Below, piece by piece: positions 44,120 to 53,526 of a stretch of 64,000 nucleotides of DNA (within the stretch, counting starts at the first letter, position 1; each line of letters opens with the position of its first letter). The DNA lies in assembly GCA_934364795.1 (NCBI GenBank), contig CAKRMK010000003.1, positions 1 through 64,000 of the forward strand, given 5' to 3'. The notes below the pieces were generated by a model. That model had not been told where the DNA came from. It was given only the letters and a program-made list of their open reading frames with translations, and searched no databases. The position numbers and the translations under genes are program-made. Source of the stretch: an uncultured Blautia sp. (GTDB lineage: Bacteria; Bacillota; Clostridia; Lachnospirales; Lachnospiraceae).

Positions 44120-45736
44120 TTACATATCAGTCCTGTCCCATTTATCACACAGTGACTGTATTTCCCTGGAGAATTTTTCCAGATCTTTATTAGGACAGCC
44201 TTCATTTTTGCGGATAACTGAAAGCAGACGATGTCCAAGTGCCAGCAGTTTCTCATATGCCCTTGCTGCCTTAGAGGCTTTTTGTACAGAAGCAGGCTTC
44301 TGGATTTTAATCCCTTCTGCTTCATATACCAGTTCGCCTGACGCAAGATCAAATACGGTTCCGCTAAACGGTGCATAGGCGTCATATCCCATTTCTTCCC
44401 GAAGACGGGAAGAGAACAATTCTGTAACACTGTCCTCTCCATGGGTAACAAAAACTTTCTTGGGCTTTTCATCAAATGCTTTTATCCAATCTATCAAACC
44501 ATTTACATCTGCATGGCCACTGATTCCTGGCATTCTGCATATTTTGGCTGCGACATGCACAGGTTCTCCAAACAGCTTAATTTCCTGGGCTCCTTCAATC
44601 AATGCCCTGCCTGCGGTTCCCACGGCCTGATATCCTACAAACAAAATTGTGCTGTCTTCTCTCCAGAGATTATGTTTTAAGTGATGTTTGATTCTGCCCG
44701 CGTCACACATTCCACTGGCAGAAATAATTACTTTACAGTCTTCATCAAAATTAATTGCTCTGGAGTCTTCACTTGTAACTGATATTTTCAAGCCAGGGAA
44801 ACTAATGGGATTAATTCCTTTCTGAATGAGTTCCAGTGCCTCTTCATCAAAACAATCATACTTATGAAGCCCAAATATATTTGTAGCTTCATTAGCCAAA
44901 GGACTGTCCACAAATACTTTAAAGTTATCATGACCATGAACAAGCCCCTCTGCTTTAATCTGACGGATAAAATACAGCATTTCCTGGGTTCTGCCTACTG
45001 CAAAGGATGGAATCACTACATTCCCACCTCTGTCAAAGGTTTCTTGAATTATGTCGGCAAGAAGTTTTACATAGTCGGGACGTTCTCCGTGACTTCTGTC
45101 TCCATAGGTAGACTCCATTACTACATAGTCAGCTTTTTTGAGATAAGTAGGATCTTTAATAAGGGGCTGATCTTTATTTCCGATATCGCCTGAAAAAACA
45201 ATTGTTTTTTCTATTTCATCCTCTTTAATCTGAATTTCTATGCTACTGGAGCCAAGAAGATGCCCTGCATCAATAAACCTGACCCTAATGCCCTCTCCCA
45301 GAATGATTCCTGTCTCATAGGGACAGCCGACGAAATTATGGAGCACTCCTAAAGCATCTTCCATAGTATATGCCGGAACGAACTCCGGTTTTCCTTGTCT
45401 TTTTGCTTTACGGTTACGCCATTCTGCCTCAAACATCTGGATATGAGCGCTGTCACGAAGCATGATATCGCAAAGATTACAGGTTGCTTCTGTGGCATAT
45501 ATCGGACCTTTAAATCCCTTTGCATAAAGTGCAGGAATATTTCCGGAATGATCCATATGAGCATGAGTCAGAAGCACAAAGTCCAGTTCCCCCGGTGCAA
45601 CCGGAATTTCCTGGTTTTCGTAATAATTTGGTCCCTGTTCCATTCCACAGTCAACAAGGAATTTTTTTCCTGCTGCTTCCAGATAATAACAGCTTCCGGT
45701 AACTTCATGTGTTGCTCCAATAAAAGTGATCTTCAT
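44120..45736 (-). CDS. MBL-fold / beta-CASP metallo-hydrolase (RNase J/CPSF-like)
   Basis: 538 residues. The zinc motif THAHMDHSG (57-65) lies in the metallo-beta-lactamase core, followed by a beta-CASP insert and a C-terminal RMMBL-type segment (GISGHADVNGLIDW, then KVFVTHGE). These enzymes cut RNA; the group that includes this protein resembles archaeal CPSF-like and bacterial YtxJ-type hydrolases, with unknown substrate. About 80 extra residues at the end are Lys/Ala-rich and helical. The ribosome site is GGGGG. It follows a small membrane protein gene by 32 bases. Confidence 0.88.
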   Translation of the reverse strand: MKITFIGATHEVTGSCYYLEAAGKKFLVDCGMEQGPNYYENQEIPVAPGELDFVLLTHAHMDHSGNIPALYAKGFKGPIYATEATCNLCDIMLRDSAHIQMFEAEWRNRKAKRQGKPEFVPAYTMEDALGVLHNFVGCPYETGIILGEGIRVRFIDAGHLLGSSSIEIQIKEDEIEKTIVFSGDIGNKDQPLIKDPTYLKKADYVVMESTYGDRSHGERPDYVKLLADIIQETFDRGGNVVIPSFAVGRTQEMLYFIRQIKAEGLVHGHDNFKVFVDSPLANEATNIFGLHKYDCFDEEALELIQKGINPISFPGLKISVTSEDSRAINFDEDCKVIISASGMCDAGRIKHHLKHNLWREDSTILFVGYQAVGTAGRALIEGAQEIKLFGEPVHVAAKICRMPGISGHADVNGLIDWIKAFDEKPKKVFVTHGEDSVTELFSSRLREEMGYDAYAPFSGTVFDLASGELVYEAEGIKIQKPASVQKASKAARAYEKLLALGHRLLSVIRKNEGCPNKDLEKFSREIQSLCDKWDRTDM

Positions 45737-45768
45737 TCAGATTCCCCCTTTTACGCAGAACTTTTCAG

Positions 45769-46284
45769 TTATTTATAAATAATATGTTCTATTGTGGCAG
45801 TAAAGCTTGTTTTATCAGCCTGACTTGCCATGCTTCCTGCAAGAATACTTATTGCACAAAGTAAAATAAAGCCAGCAGCTTTTCCCATACTGCTCCAGGA
45901 TTTTTTCTTCGGAAGATCAACTGAAGAAAAAATCTGTGATATTTCTTCCATAGATATTTTGTGCCCGTTATCTGCATTTTCCCCTGATTCATTTACAGCA
46001 CTTGTCTCTTCCATTTCTTCTGATGCATCTTCCATTGCATTTTTGTAGCCTCCCGGAAAACGGACAATTTCAGCAGTCTGACTTTCTGCGTCCTCTTCCT
46101 GATACAGGCCCTCCGCTTTCAAACGCTTCACAAACCTTTCATAGGACTTATCCAGCTCCTCTTCAGACATATGACGCTCGCCCGCATCATCTCCCAATAA
46201 ACTTTTTTCAATCATTTCTGCCTCTCGCATCATCTCCTCTTCCAAGAGCCTATCCAATTCTTCATCTTTTAAATCTTTACCCAT
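45769..46284 (-). CDS. Hypothetical acidic protein with one C-terminal membrane segment
   Basis: 171 residues. The N-terminal 130 residues are highly acidic and helical (LLEEEMMREAEMIEKSLLG), then a basic KKKSW and a single membrane segment (about 136-155, AAGFILLCAISILAGS), with a short outer tail. The plan resembles tail-anchored adaptor or anti-sigma-like proteins, but no zinc motif is seen and no family is recognised. GGGAG precedes the ATG. It is probably co-transcribed with the beta-CASP hydrolase and is divergent from murG. Confidence 0.65.
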   Translation of the reverse strand: MGKDLKDEELDRLLEEEMMREAEMIEKSLLGDDAGERHMSEEELDKSYERFVKRLKAEGLYQEEDAESQTAEIVRFPGGYKNAMEDASEEMEETSAVNESGENADNGHKISMEEISQIFSSVDLPKKKSWSSMGKAAGFILLCAISILAGSMASQADKTSFTATIEHIIYK

Positions 46285-46404
46285 TTTTTTCTCCCAAATT
46301 TTTTTCTTTTCTTGACAATTCTTTCCCAGGGGTTCATATTTATAAATAAAACGTTACTGCAAAAGCAGTATCCAGTATAATAATTATTCTTTTAGGAGGC
46401 CCTA

Positions 46405-47469
46405 ATGAAACATATTATCCTTACTGGCGGCGGCACTGCCGGACATGTCACCCCAAATATTGCCCTTATTCCTGCATTAAAGGAAAAAGGTTATGAAATT
46501 TCCTATATCGGCTCCTACAATGGCATTGAAAAAAAGCTTATCGAGGAGCTTGATATTCCCTATTACGGAATCGCTTCCGGTAAATTAAGACGCTATTTTG
46601 ACTGGAAAAATTTCTCTGATCCATTCCGTGTTTTGAAAGGGTACTTCCAGGCTAAAAAACTTATTAAAAAGCTTAAGCCGGACGTAGTCTTTTCAAAAGG
46701 TGGTTTTGTCACTGTTCCGGTGGTAATTGCAGCAGGGAAACGCCATGTTCCGGCTATTATCCACGAATCCGATATGACCCCTGGCCTGGCCAATAAATTA
46801 TGTCTTTCTTCTGCGGCTAAAATTTGCTGTAATTTTCCAGAAACCGTAAACTCTCTTCCTAAAGATAAGGCAGTACTTACCGGCACTCCAATCCGTCAGG
46901 AGCTGCTTCACGGTGACAGCGAACGTGCCCGTGCTTACTGTGGATTCACATCCGAAAAACCGGTTTTACTGGTAATCGGTGGAAGTCTTGGCGCAGCTTC
47001 TGTAAATGAAAATGTACGAAAAATACTTCCTGAGTTATTAAAAGAATTTCAGGTGATTCATATCTGTGGTAAGGGAAAAATGGATGAAAGCATCCAGGAG
47101 ACAGGTTATGTGCAATATGAATATGTGCAGGAGCAGCTTCCTGACATGTTTGCTCTGGCAGATGTTGTTATTTCACGTGCAGGAGCAAATGCAATCTGTG
47201 AACTTGCCGCGCTTTCAAAACCTAACCTCCTGATTCCATTGTCCGCAAAAGCCAGCCGTGGTGATCAGATTCTAAATGCCCGTTCCTTCGAACGCCAGGG
47301 ATTCAGTATGGTCCTGGAAGAGGAAGAGATTACAGAAGCCACTCTCATGGAAGCAATCCGTAAACTCTATCACGAGCGTAACAAATACATCGCAGCGATG
47401 TCTGCCGGTAAAAATCTGAATTCCATTGAGCATATCGTTAATCTTATTGAAGAATGTACCCGGTCCTGA
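46405..47469 (+). CDS. murG: UDP-GlcNAc:lipid II precursor transferase MurG
   Basis: 354 residues, full-length MurG. The N-terminal glycine-rich loop [12 protein letters not shown] is followed by [11 protein letters not shown] and [12 protein letters not shown]; the C-terminal half holds [10 protein letters not shown] and the donor site [14 protein letters not shown]. It adds GlcNAc to lipid I on the inner membrane face. AGGAGG precedes the ATG. A strong terminator follows. Confidence 0.96.
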   Translation: MKHIILTGGGTAGHVTPNIALIPALKEKGYEISYIGSYNGIEKKLIEELDIPYYGIASGKLRRYFDWKNFSDPFRVLKGYFQAKKLIKKLKPDVVFSKGGFVTVPVVIAAGKRHVPAIIHESDMTPGLANKLCLSSAAKICCNFPETVNSLPKDKAVLTGTPIRQELLHGDSERARAYCGFTSEKPVLLVIGGSLGAASVNENVRKILPELLKEFQVIHICGKGKMDESIQETGYVQYEYVQEQLPDMFALADVVISRAGANAICELAALSKPNLLIPLSAKASRGDQILNARSFERQGFSMVLEEEEITEATLMEAIRKLYHERNKYIAAMSAGKNLNSIEHIVNLIEECTRS

Positions 47470-47480
47470 TTTTTCCAATC

Positions 47481-47518
47481 AGCATACCTCTGTTTTTCTG
47501 ACAGAGGTATGCTTTTTT
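47481..47518 (+). terminator. Terminator of murG
   Basis: AGCATACCTCTGT pairs with ACAGAGGTATGCT, followed by six T. Confidence 0.92.
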
Positions 47519-47521
47519 CAG

Positions 47522-48055
47522 TTAAAACCTTTCCTTTTCCAATCGTACAAGTTCTTCCAAAAGCCAGTTTCTGGCTCTTAAAACTCTATTATTTACATTG
47601 TTTCTTGTATACCCAAATTCGCGTGCTACTTCATCTGTAGGAATGCCTTGCATTTGCACTTTCATAAAGATCATATAATTAACAGGATTTTTTCTACGCA
47701 GATTTTCAAACGCCAGAGAAATATACTGTGCCTTTTCCATTCCAAGGATTGCAGCTTCAGCACTTTCAACACTTTTATACTGCAGCTCAGCAATATCGTT
47801 GTCAAACATCACCTCACGTTTAACATAAGATTTTCTAAGGTAATCTCTACCCTTATTCATTGTTTCCATGACAACAAGTGTATGAAGTTTTCTTTCACTT
47901 GAAATATCAAGTTTGTCCTTGATTCTGTAAAAATATACAAATACCTCCTGCGTAACATCTTCTGCAACAAAACGACTCTGTACGATTCCGCTTGCGATTT
48001 TAACTGAGATTTCATAGTAATGCTTATAAAATGCAGTAAATTGTTCACTATTCAT
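47522..48055 (-). CDS. Sigma-70 family (ECF-like) sigma factor
   Basis: 177 residues with region 2 (SRFVAEDVTQEVFVYFYRI, about 29-47) and region 4 helix-turn-helix (IPTDEVAREFGYTRNNVNNR, about 134-153, and VLRARNWLLEEL), no region 3. The size and layout suit an extracytoplasmic-function sigma factor. No anti-sigma gene is adjacent; the neighbour on the same strand is a HIT protein 17 bases upstream. Regulon unknown. Confidence 0.85.
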   Translation of the reverse strand: MNSEQFTAFYKHYYEISVKIASGIVQSRFVAEDVTQEVFVYFYRIKDKLDISSERKLHTLVVMETMNKGRDYLRKSYVKREVMFDNDIAELQYKSVESAEAAILGMEKAQYISLAFENLRRKNPVNYMIFMKVQMQGIPTDEVAREFGYTRNNVNNRVLRARNWLLEELVRLEKERF

Positions 48056-48072
48056 CTCTCGTACCCATCCAA

Positions 48073-48477
48073 TCAGCTATTAAATTTTTCCAGAATCTCT
48101 TTCTTTGTCTCTTCTGTCAGTGTACCCGGCCTCCATGTAATTCCCACCTGGTCCCCTTTATACCGTGGAATCAGATGCATGTGAAAATGAAACACTGTCT
48201 GACCTGCCGGTTCACCATTATTCTGAACAATATTAAATCCGTCACAGTCCAGTGCATCTGTCAGTCTGGTAGCCATTTTCTTTGCAAGAATCATTGCCTT
48301 TGCAGCCATTTCATCAGAAATTTCATAAATATTAGCCGCATGTGCCTTAGGTAAAATCAAAGCATGCCCTTTACTTGCAGGTCCCAGATCCAGAATTACT
48401 CTGAAATCTTCATCCTCATATAAAGTTGCTGATGGAATCTCACCATTGGCGATTTTACAAAAAATACAATTTTCCAT
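48073..48477 (-). CDS. HIT family nucleotide hydrolase
   Basis: 134 residues from MENCIFCKIANGEIPS, preceded by GGGAGG; an upstream extension to 48534 has no support. The histidine triad is HFHMHLIPR near the end. N-terminal CxxC (CIFC) is typical of the Hint/HinT branch. Such proteins hydrolyse adenosine phosphoramidates or dinucleotide polyphosphates. The ECF-like sigma gene follows closely. Confidence 0.93.
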   Translation of the reverse strand: MENCIFCKIANGEIPSATLYEDEDFRVILDLGPASKGHALILPKAHAANIYEISDEMAAKAMILAKKMATRLTDALDCDGFNIVQNNGEPAGQTVFHFHMHLIPRYKGDQVGITWRPGTLTEETKKEILEKFNS

Positions 48478-48645
48478 AGTCTTATCCTCCCAAAAAGATA
48501 TATAAATAATACGTTTATTATGATCCAAAATCACACTTTTTTCAAAAATTTTTTTAATTTTTTCGTCGAATAAACTCGATTTTTTATGTACGATTTTTGT
48601 TGTCTTGTATGTTTTTCAATGTTACACTGCACTTGAGGTGATAAT

Positions 48646-49437
48646 ATGCAAAACAATCATACAAAAAAACAGAATATACCAACCGCACCTATACTGCAGG
48701 ACCCTCTGCAGTGCGGCTATAACTCAAATAACGATTTATTAATACAAAAACAAGCAGAATTTCATTTTGCGCTGTCCAGATTTTCTCATGAAATACGGAA
48801 CCCTATAGCATTAATAAACAGTGAACTGCAAATGATTGCAGATGCTCATCCTGAAGTTACATCCTATACATACTGGGAAGACCTGATGGATAATCTGGAA
48901 TATACCAAAGATCTGCTTTGCAGCCTGTCAGAATATAACAATGCCGGATGTCTTTCTCTTCAGTGTACAAAAATGTACAATTACTTAAACTCTGTACTCT
49001 CCAGTATTACTTCCACCTGTCAATATCTGGGAATCTCGCTGGAAGCACAAATTACAGAAGATCTTCCCGATCTATCTATCGACCGGGTAAAAATGAGGCA
49101 GGCTCTTTTAAATCTTTTTCGTAATGCAATGGAAGCAGTTTCACAACCTGGTGGCAAAATAAAATTTGCAGCTTACACTAAACAAAACAGAATTTATCTT
49201 TCTATTCAGGATAATGGTTGTGGCATTTCAGCTGCACAACTGCCAGATATTTTCCGCCCTTTTGTTACTTTTAAGGAAAACGGGACGGGACTTGGACTGG
49301 CTGTCACCAAACAGATCATCGAAAGTCATAACGGAAAAATCCAGGTACAAAGTGTTCCTGGCTGCGGAACAACTTTCCTGATTTCACTGGATTCTCATGA
49401 TTTCAAGCCTGATTTAAAGCATCAAACAGTTATATAA
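48646..49437 (+). CDS. Soluble sensor histidine kinase
   Basis: 263 residues with no membrane segment. The H box is FSHEIRNPIALI (phosphoacceptor H48), then N box NLFRNAMEAV, G1 DNGCGIS and G2 GTGLGLAV, a complete HisKA-HATPase unit. The N-terminal 40 residues are short and Asn/Gln-rich, so the sensing part must lie in a partner or be missing. No response regulator is adjacent. Orphan kinases of this kind often feed Spo0A in Clostridia; that is a guess here. GAGGTG precedes the ATG. Its 3' end overlaps the converging rhomboid gene by 24 bases. Confidence 0.85.
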   Translation: MQNNHTKKQNIPTAPILQDPLQCGYNSNNDLLIQKQAEFHFALSRFSHEIRNPIALINSELQMIADAHPEVTSYTYWEDLMDNLEYTKDLLCSLSEYNNAGCLSLQCTKMYNYLNSVLSSITSTCQYLGISLEAQITEDLPDLSIDRVKMRQALLNLFRNAMEAVSQPGGKIKFAAYTKQNRIYLSIQDNGCGISAAQLPDIFRPFVTFKENGTGLGLAVTKQIIESHNGKIQVQSVPGCGTTFLISLDSHDFKPDLKHQTVI

Positions 49438-50028
49438 TTTCTTCTGGGATGATGGATGATACAAGAGTACTGCCAGAAGGAAACCCATAATCATGCCGCC
49501 GACATGAGCTGCATTATCCACACCTGTGCTCGTAAAACCAAAATACAAAGAAAACGCTGCCATAATCAGTATCTGCCTTGTGGAAATATCCTGAATCTGT
49601 CCATGACTCCATATAACCACATAAATCATAGCTCCCATTACTGCAAACACAGCACCGGAAGCACCGGCAGATACCGCATATTCATTTTTCTTTACATCGG
49701 CCAGAAGAGATATTACATTTCCACCCAGTCCACCAAGCAAATATATGAGAATAAACTTTATTTTTCCCACAACAGGTTCCAGCCTCTGCCCCAGCACAAA
49801 CAAAACCAGCATATTATTTGCCAGATGAGAAATTCCAAAATGAAGAAACATACAGGTAAACAATCTGTATATCTCTCCATTCTCTAAAATAAGGGGTGGA
49901 TACGCCGCACCACATTCTATCATGTGTACAGTATTTTCTGACCCTCCGGTAAAATCAACTACTAAAAATATAAGTATATTCAGAAGTATAAAAAGGGCCG
50001 TCACAGGTTCCTTTTTTATTTCTTCCAC
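49414..50028 (-). CDS. Rhomboid family intramembrane serine protease
   Basis: 204 residues from a GTG (VEEIKKEPVTALFILL) with GAGGTG five bases upstream; an ATG at 50049 has no ribosome site. Six membrane segments with the active GASGAVFAVMG (Ser) and the partner His in NAAHVGGMIMGF. HFGISHLANNM carries the conserved HxxxN region. Rhomboids cut membrane proteins inside the bilayer; the target is unknown. It overlaps the kinase gene tail to tail. Confidence 0.9.
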   Translation of the reverse strand: MEEIKKEPVTALFILLNILIFLVVDFTGGSENTVHMIECGAAYPPLILENGEIYRLFTCMFLHFGISHLANNMLVLFVLGQRLEPVVGKIKFILIYLLGGLGGNVISLLADVKKNEYAVSAGASGAVFAVMGAMIYVVIWSHGQIQDISTRQILIMAAFSLYFGFTSTGVDNAAHVGGMIMGFLLAVLLYHPSSQKKLYNCLML

Positions 50029-50167
50029 GCAATCACCTCGATAACACATCCAATCTATCAGATGCTTTCAGATAATAAAGTAAGTATAGCACCATTTCTC
50101 TGATATCTCAACGTGCATTTTGCTCTTTTAGGCACTTATCAAACAATGACATTATTTATCTTTTATA

Positions 50168-51736
50168 TTATTTTAAAAATATGTACCTGGCCTGTGCAAA
50201 GTCTACCTCATCCTGATCCTGAAGACAATATTCTTCATCGCATTTTAACATTCTGCCATTTACAGAAGTTCCGTTTCTTGAATTCAGATCTGTAAGGTAA
50301 TATTCTTCATCCCTCTTTCGTATTTTCGCATGTACACGACTTACAGTAGGAAGATCTATTACTGCGTCTGCTGCATTTTGCATTTTTCCAATTACCGTCA
50401 GTTCTTCCTGAAGATATATTGTTGCCAGTTCACCAGGTTCCTTACTCACAAGAGTTGCCGGGCCACTGATATTTTGAGCTGATAAAACCACAGTTTCCCC
50501 GAAATTCTTTTGTAATATTGACATTTTATTTTCATGAGATGTTTTATTTGCTTTCTTTACTTTAAAATCAGGTGATGACTCAGTATCAGAATTGTACTCT
50601 TCTGATATGCTGTAGGCGGGATCTGTTCTTTTCTCTTCCGAATACAGCCCTTCACTATTTTCGGCTTTTTCCTTTTTCTCCATAATTTTATGATCTCTTG
50701 CTTTTGTGTTTTTCTGGCATTTTCCATTTCTTTTTTTCAGAAAAGAATACATACCTGCACCTGCCATGCCAATTGCCATAAGTACTAATACCACGCTTAG
50801 CATACTTACTGTAGACACCTTTGGTAAATATCCTAATGTACTTGCAGTGACTATGGCCACTGCAGACAAAGCTGCCATAAAGCATGCCAGCCAGACGCCT
50901 TTTTCAGAGCCAAGCCTTTTTTCTTTGTGGTAGTCATCCTGTTTCTTATATTTTTCATCCATCCACAATTCATGCTCCTGAAGCTTTTCAGGACTTTTAT
51001 CTGACATAAATTCTTTTTCTGAATCAGCAGCTTTTTTATTTCCATTATTCCTCTCTTTAGCATTTTCTCTACTATTTCTTTCTTTATTATTTTTTTCTTT
51101 ATCTTTTTCGTTATTATATTTTTCTTTATTTACAGATATTTCAGCATCCCGGAACGCATCTTGAGCCAAAAACTCAATATTATCAGTTGTTTCCCGCTCC
51201 AGGTATAGTTCTTTTTTTATATGTTCCAAATGAAAGCTGTCCTCAAGTGCCTGTCGGTATACCCCATAGCCCAGCATTACTACTTTTGAATCTTCATGAT
51301 CCAGCTTTGGAAGAATATATTCTGTCAGTTCCTGAAATTTCTGGCGCACATCCTCATCATAGCCGGGCAGATAGCAGAAAAATAATTGTCTTTTTTCCAA
51401 ATCCACATACATATATTCCGGTTTTATTACCAGCCTTCCAGGATTCAGGAGATATTCTGACATTTCTTCCATCACCTGCACAAACCCACTTAAAATCATC
51501 TGCAGGTCTGAATATCGAATCTTCTTTTCTTCATACAAAGATGCTACTGATTGTTTGGATGTAATATCAAAACAGACCATAAACTGTCCATCAACACCTT
51601 GCACTCTGCATTTTAAAATTGATGGGATGGTATTTCCAACCAGCATCCGCATTTGATAAGAGGAAGTATCCGGTTCCTCATTTTCATATAAAACCAGGTA
51701 ATTTCCATTAATGTCTCTTTTATATTCTGCTTTCAT
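50168..51736 (-). CDS. FHA-domain protein with DUF6382-like N-terminus, Tad operon
   Basis: 522 residues, last gene of the Tad operon. The N-terminal 170 residues match what I recall as DUF6382 (FCYLPGYDEDVRQKFQELTEYI). A long Lys/Glu/Asn linker (KEKNNKERNSRENAKERNN), two membrane segments (about 280-330) and another linker follow. A C-terminal FHA domain ends it, with phosphothreonine-binding residues in TVSRVHAKI and DLNSRNGTSVNG. It suggests Ser/Thr phosphorylation-dependent control of pilus assembly; no kinase gene is nearby. It starts seven bases after a TadE-like gene. Confidence 0.82.
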   Translation of the reverse strand: MKAEYKRDINGNYLVLYENEEPDTSSYQMRMLVGNTIPSILKCRVQGVDGQFMVCFDITSKQSVASLYEEKKIRYSDLQMILSGFVQVMEEMSEYLLNPGRLVIKPEYMYVDLEKRQLFFCYLPGYDEDVRQKFQELTEYILPKLDHEDSKVVMLGYGVYRQALEDSFHLEHIKKELYLERETTDNIEFLAQDAFRDAEISVNKEKYNNEKDKEKNNKERNSRENAKERNNGNKKAADSEKEFMSDKSPEKLQEHELWMDEKYKKQDDYHKEKRLGSEKGVWLACFMAALSAVAIVTASTLGYLPKVSTVSMLSVVLVLMAIGMAGAGMYSFLKKRNGKCQKNTKARDHKIMEKKEKAENSEGLYSEEKRTDPAYSISEEYNSDTESSPDFKVKKANKTSHENKMSILQKNFGETVVLSAQNISGPATLVSKEPGELATIYLQEELTVIGKMQNAADAVIDLPTVSRVHAKIRKRDEEYYLTDLNSRNGTSVNGRMLKCDEEYCLQDQDEVDFAQARYIFLK

Positions 51737-51743
51737 TGCGGCC

Positions 51744-52220
51744 CTATTCCTCCTGTTTTTTTATGGTTTCAGAAATTCCTTTTACTTTCCGTATCCAGGA
51801 CACGGGATTTACTCCTTTACGTTTTGCCTGAACCTGCAGATGTCCGTTTGTTCCTCCATAAAGGGAAAACATATCAAGATCATAAGTTATCTGTATATTT
51901 TTTCCTGTACTTGCCTGTATTTTTAAATTATCACCGCCAAAAAATCCAATATTTCCAAGTTCTCTTCCTTTTTTCAATGCCTTTTCATATCCATCTGAAT
52001 CCGGACAGACAATCTCCATACTTCCATCAAGTGCAGCTTCATAAGCCGCCGCTGTCAGCCATGTTCGATTATGTACCCAGAAAAACAGATACATGACACT
52101 TAACAGTACAAATAAAATTAAAGGCATTAAAAACGCAGTCTCAATCGTCATGCTCCCCTTTACTATTTTTGATTTTTTCTTTAGCACGAATTTCAAAGTA
52201 TTTTGTAATATTTTTCTCAA
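51744..52220 (-). CDS. tadE: TadE-like pseudopilin
   Basis: 158 residues. The N-terminus is basic (VLKKKSKIVKGS), then the pseudopilin segment GSMTIETAFLMPLILFVLL with Glu five residues after the likely cleavage region, and a soluble domain. TadE proteins join Tad pilus assembly after cleavage by the prepilin peptidase. Its ATG overlaps the second prepilin peptidase gene by four bases. Confidence 0.88.
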   Translation of the reverse strand: MRKILQNTLKFVLKKKSKIVKGSMTIETAFLMPLILFVLLSVMYLFFWVHNRTWLTAAAYEAALDGSMEIVCPDSDGYEKALKKGRELGNIGFFGGDNLKIQASTGKNIQITYDLDMFSLYGGTNGHLQVQAKRKGVNPVSWIRKVKGISETIKKQEE

Positions 52221-52645
52221 TATATTAGCCCTCCTATGTAGCCCAGCAAAAGGAAAGGTACAAATGGCATCTGGGTCTTACGCCCTGTTCCAGGCAAAAT
52301 CAGAAGAATAATCCCCCAAAGACAGCTGCATAAAAGTCCTGCAAAAAAAGTGCCACAAAGTTCATCAAATGGCAAAACAGCACCAAGTGCAATCATAATC
52401 AGCCCATCTCCAATTCCTACTGCACCTCCTGAAATCAAACTTAACAATATAATTCCAGCACCAATTCCAATAGCTGCAAGATATGACAGATCTGTTTTCC
52501 CTAAATACACCGCTTTTCCGGTTCCTGCAAGTATAAGAATGATTACAGTCCAAAGAGAGATTTCTCTTTTTCTGATATCCTGCCAGCTGTTAAATCCTAA
52601 AAAAGCAACAATCCCAAATGATTCCAGCATTTTTATATCAGTCAT
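52217..52645 (-). CDS. Prepilin peptidase (A24 family), second copy
   Basis: 142 residues, a minimal A24 aspartic protease with four to five membrane segments. The catalytic Asps are in SWQDIRKREI and GIGDGLIMIALG (GxGD motif). It lies between two pseudopilin genes, overlapping the TadE gene by four bases and the upstream gene spacing being 15 bases. A second A24 peptidase starts the operon at 59267-59776, so the locus carries two, perhaps with separate substrates. Confidence 0.87.
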   Translation of the reverse strand: MTDIKMLESFGIVAFLGFNSWQDIRKREISLWTVIILILAGTGKAVYLGKTDLSYLAAIGIGAGIILLSLISGGAVGIGDGLIMIALGAVLPFDELCGTFFAGLLCSCLWGIILLILPGTGRKTQMPFVPFLLLGYIGGLIY

Positions 52646-52660
52646 TCCCTGCCTCCATTT

Positions 52661-53476
52661 TCATCCACATCTGCTGCAAGGCCTTAGTTTTTCTGCTTCT
52701 GATTCCTTTATCAGCCTTACGGTTCTTTTTAATCCGCTGCAATTTTCATCATTATGATATCGATTTCCAGAATTTGTGATATACACAATTTTGCCTGGTT
52801 CTTCATTCCGGCTACAACTTTCACACGCATGATACTTTTCTCCATATTCATTTCTTTTAGAGGATACACTGCTGCCGGTTACCTGTGTAACCGATAAATT
52901 CAGATGGCTGCAACTTAAGTTTTTATGATAAACTGATCCTGATACAGTTACATAAACCATGGCCTCTGTTTTTTCATTTTCATCCCCACTTTTTATTTCT
53001 CTTTCCTTTCCAGTCCATGCATGAACCTTTACTGTATTATGCATCCAGATGGCTGGCAGAGGAATCAATCCACTCACAGGCTTGTATTCGTAGATATCCG
53101 GAAGTGTAATTTCTTCTGTTCCTTCTCCTCCCGGATTATATGCATACATTCCCGCCTCTTTTGTCTTATCACACAAAAGACTCAGGTGTTCTGTCTGCAG
53201 CTTATAAATATCCATAAAAGAAATTAACGTAATCAGACCAAAGAAAAATACAGGCAATGCCAGTGCTGTTTCTACTGTAAGACTTGCTTTTTTTAGTGTA
53301 CGTAATATTTTCTGGAAAAAGGCATATAAAAACACTTTTCCGGAAGAGTGCTGTCCAAAAAACGGGGCTTTTTGGGACAGCCGATTCCCCAGAGAACTAT
53401 TCCTTCTAGTTTTTTCTTCCAAAATCGTATATCTTAATATATCTCTTTTACTTTTCCATTCTGTTTTATCCGGCAT
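52661..53476 (-). CDS. TadE-like protein with duplicated YHxxxxCSxL modules
   Basis: 271 residues from MPDKTEWKSKRD, with AAGGGGA seven bases upstream; a longer frame into the next gene is not supported. The pseudopilin segment is ASLTVETALALPVFFFGLI (about 64-82). The C-terminal part has two copies of a Cys/His module: VSGSVYHKNLSCSHL with YHACESC, and NSGNRYHNDENCSGL with LRPCSRC. Such YH-C-L-PCxxC modules are known as tails of secreted nucleases and are likely metal-binding; finding two on a TadE-like protein is unusual. Confidence 0.78.
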   Translation of the reverse strand: MPDKTEWKSKRDILRYTILEEKTRRNSSLGNRLSQKAPFFGQHSSGKVFLYAFFQKILRTLKKASLTVETALALPVFFFGLITLISFMDIYKLQTEHLSLLCDKTKEAGMYAYNPGGEGTEEITLPDIYEYKPVSGLIPLPAIWMHNTVKVHAWTGKEREIKSGDENEKTEAMVYVTVSGSVYHKNLSCSHLNLSVTQVTGSSVSSKRNEYGEKYHACESCSRNEEPGKIVYITNSGNRYHNDENCSGLKRTVRLIKESEAEKLRPCSRCG

Positions 53477-53526
53477 GATCATTCCCCTTTCCGGAAAAGC
53501 ATTTTTCTGTGCCTTTCTCTGACAAT

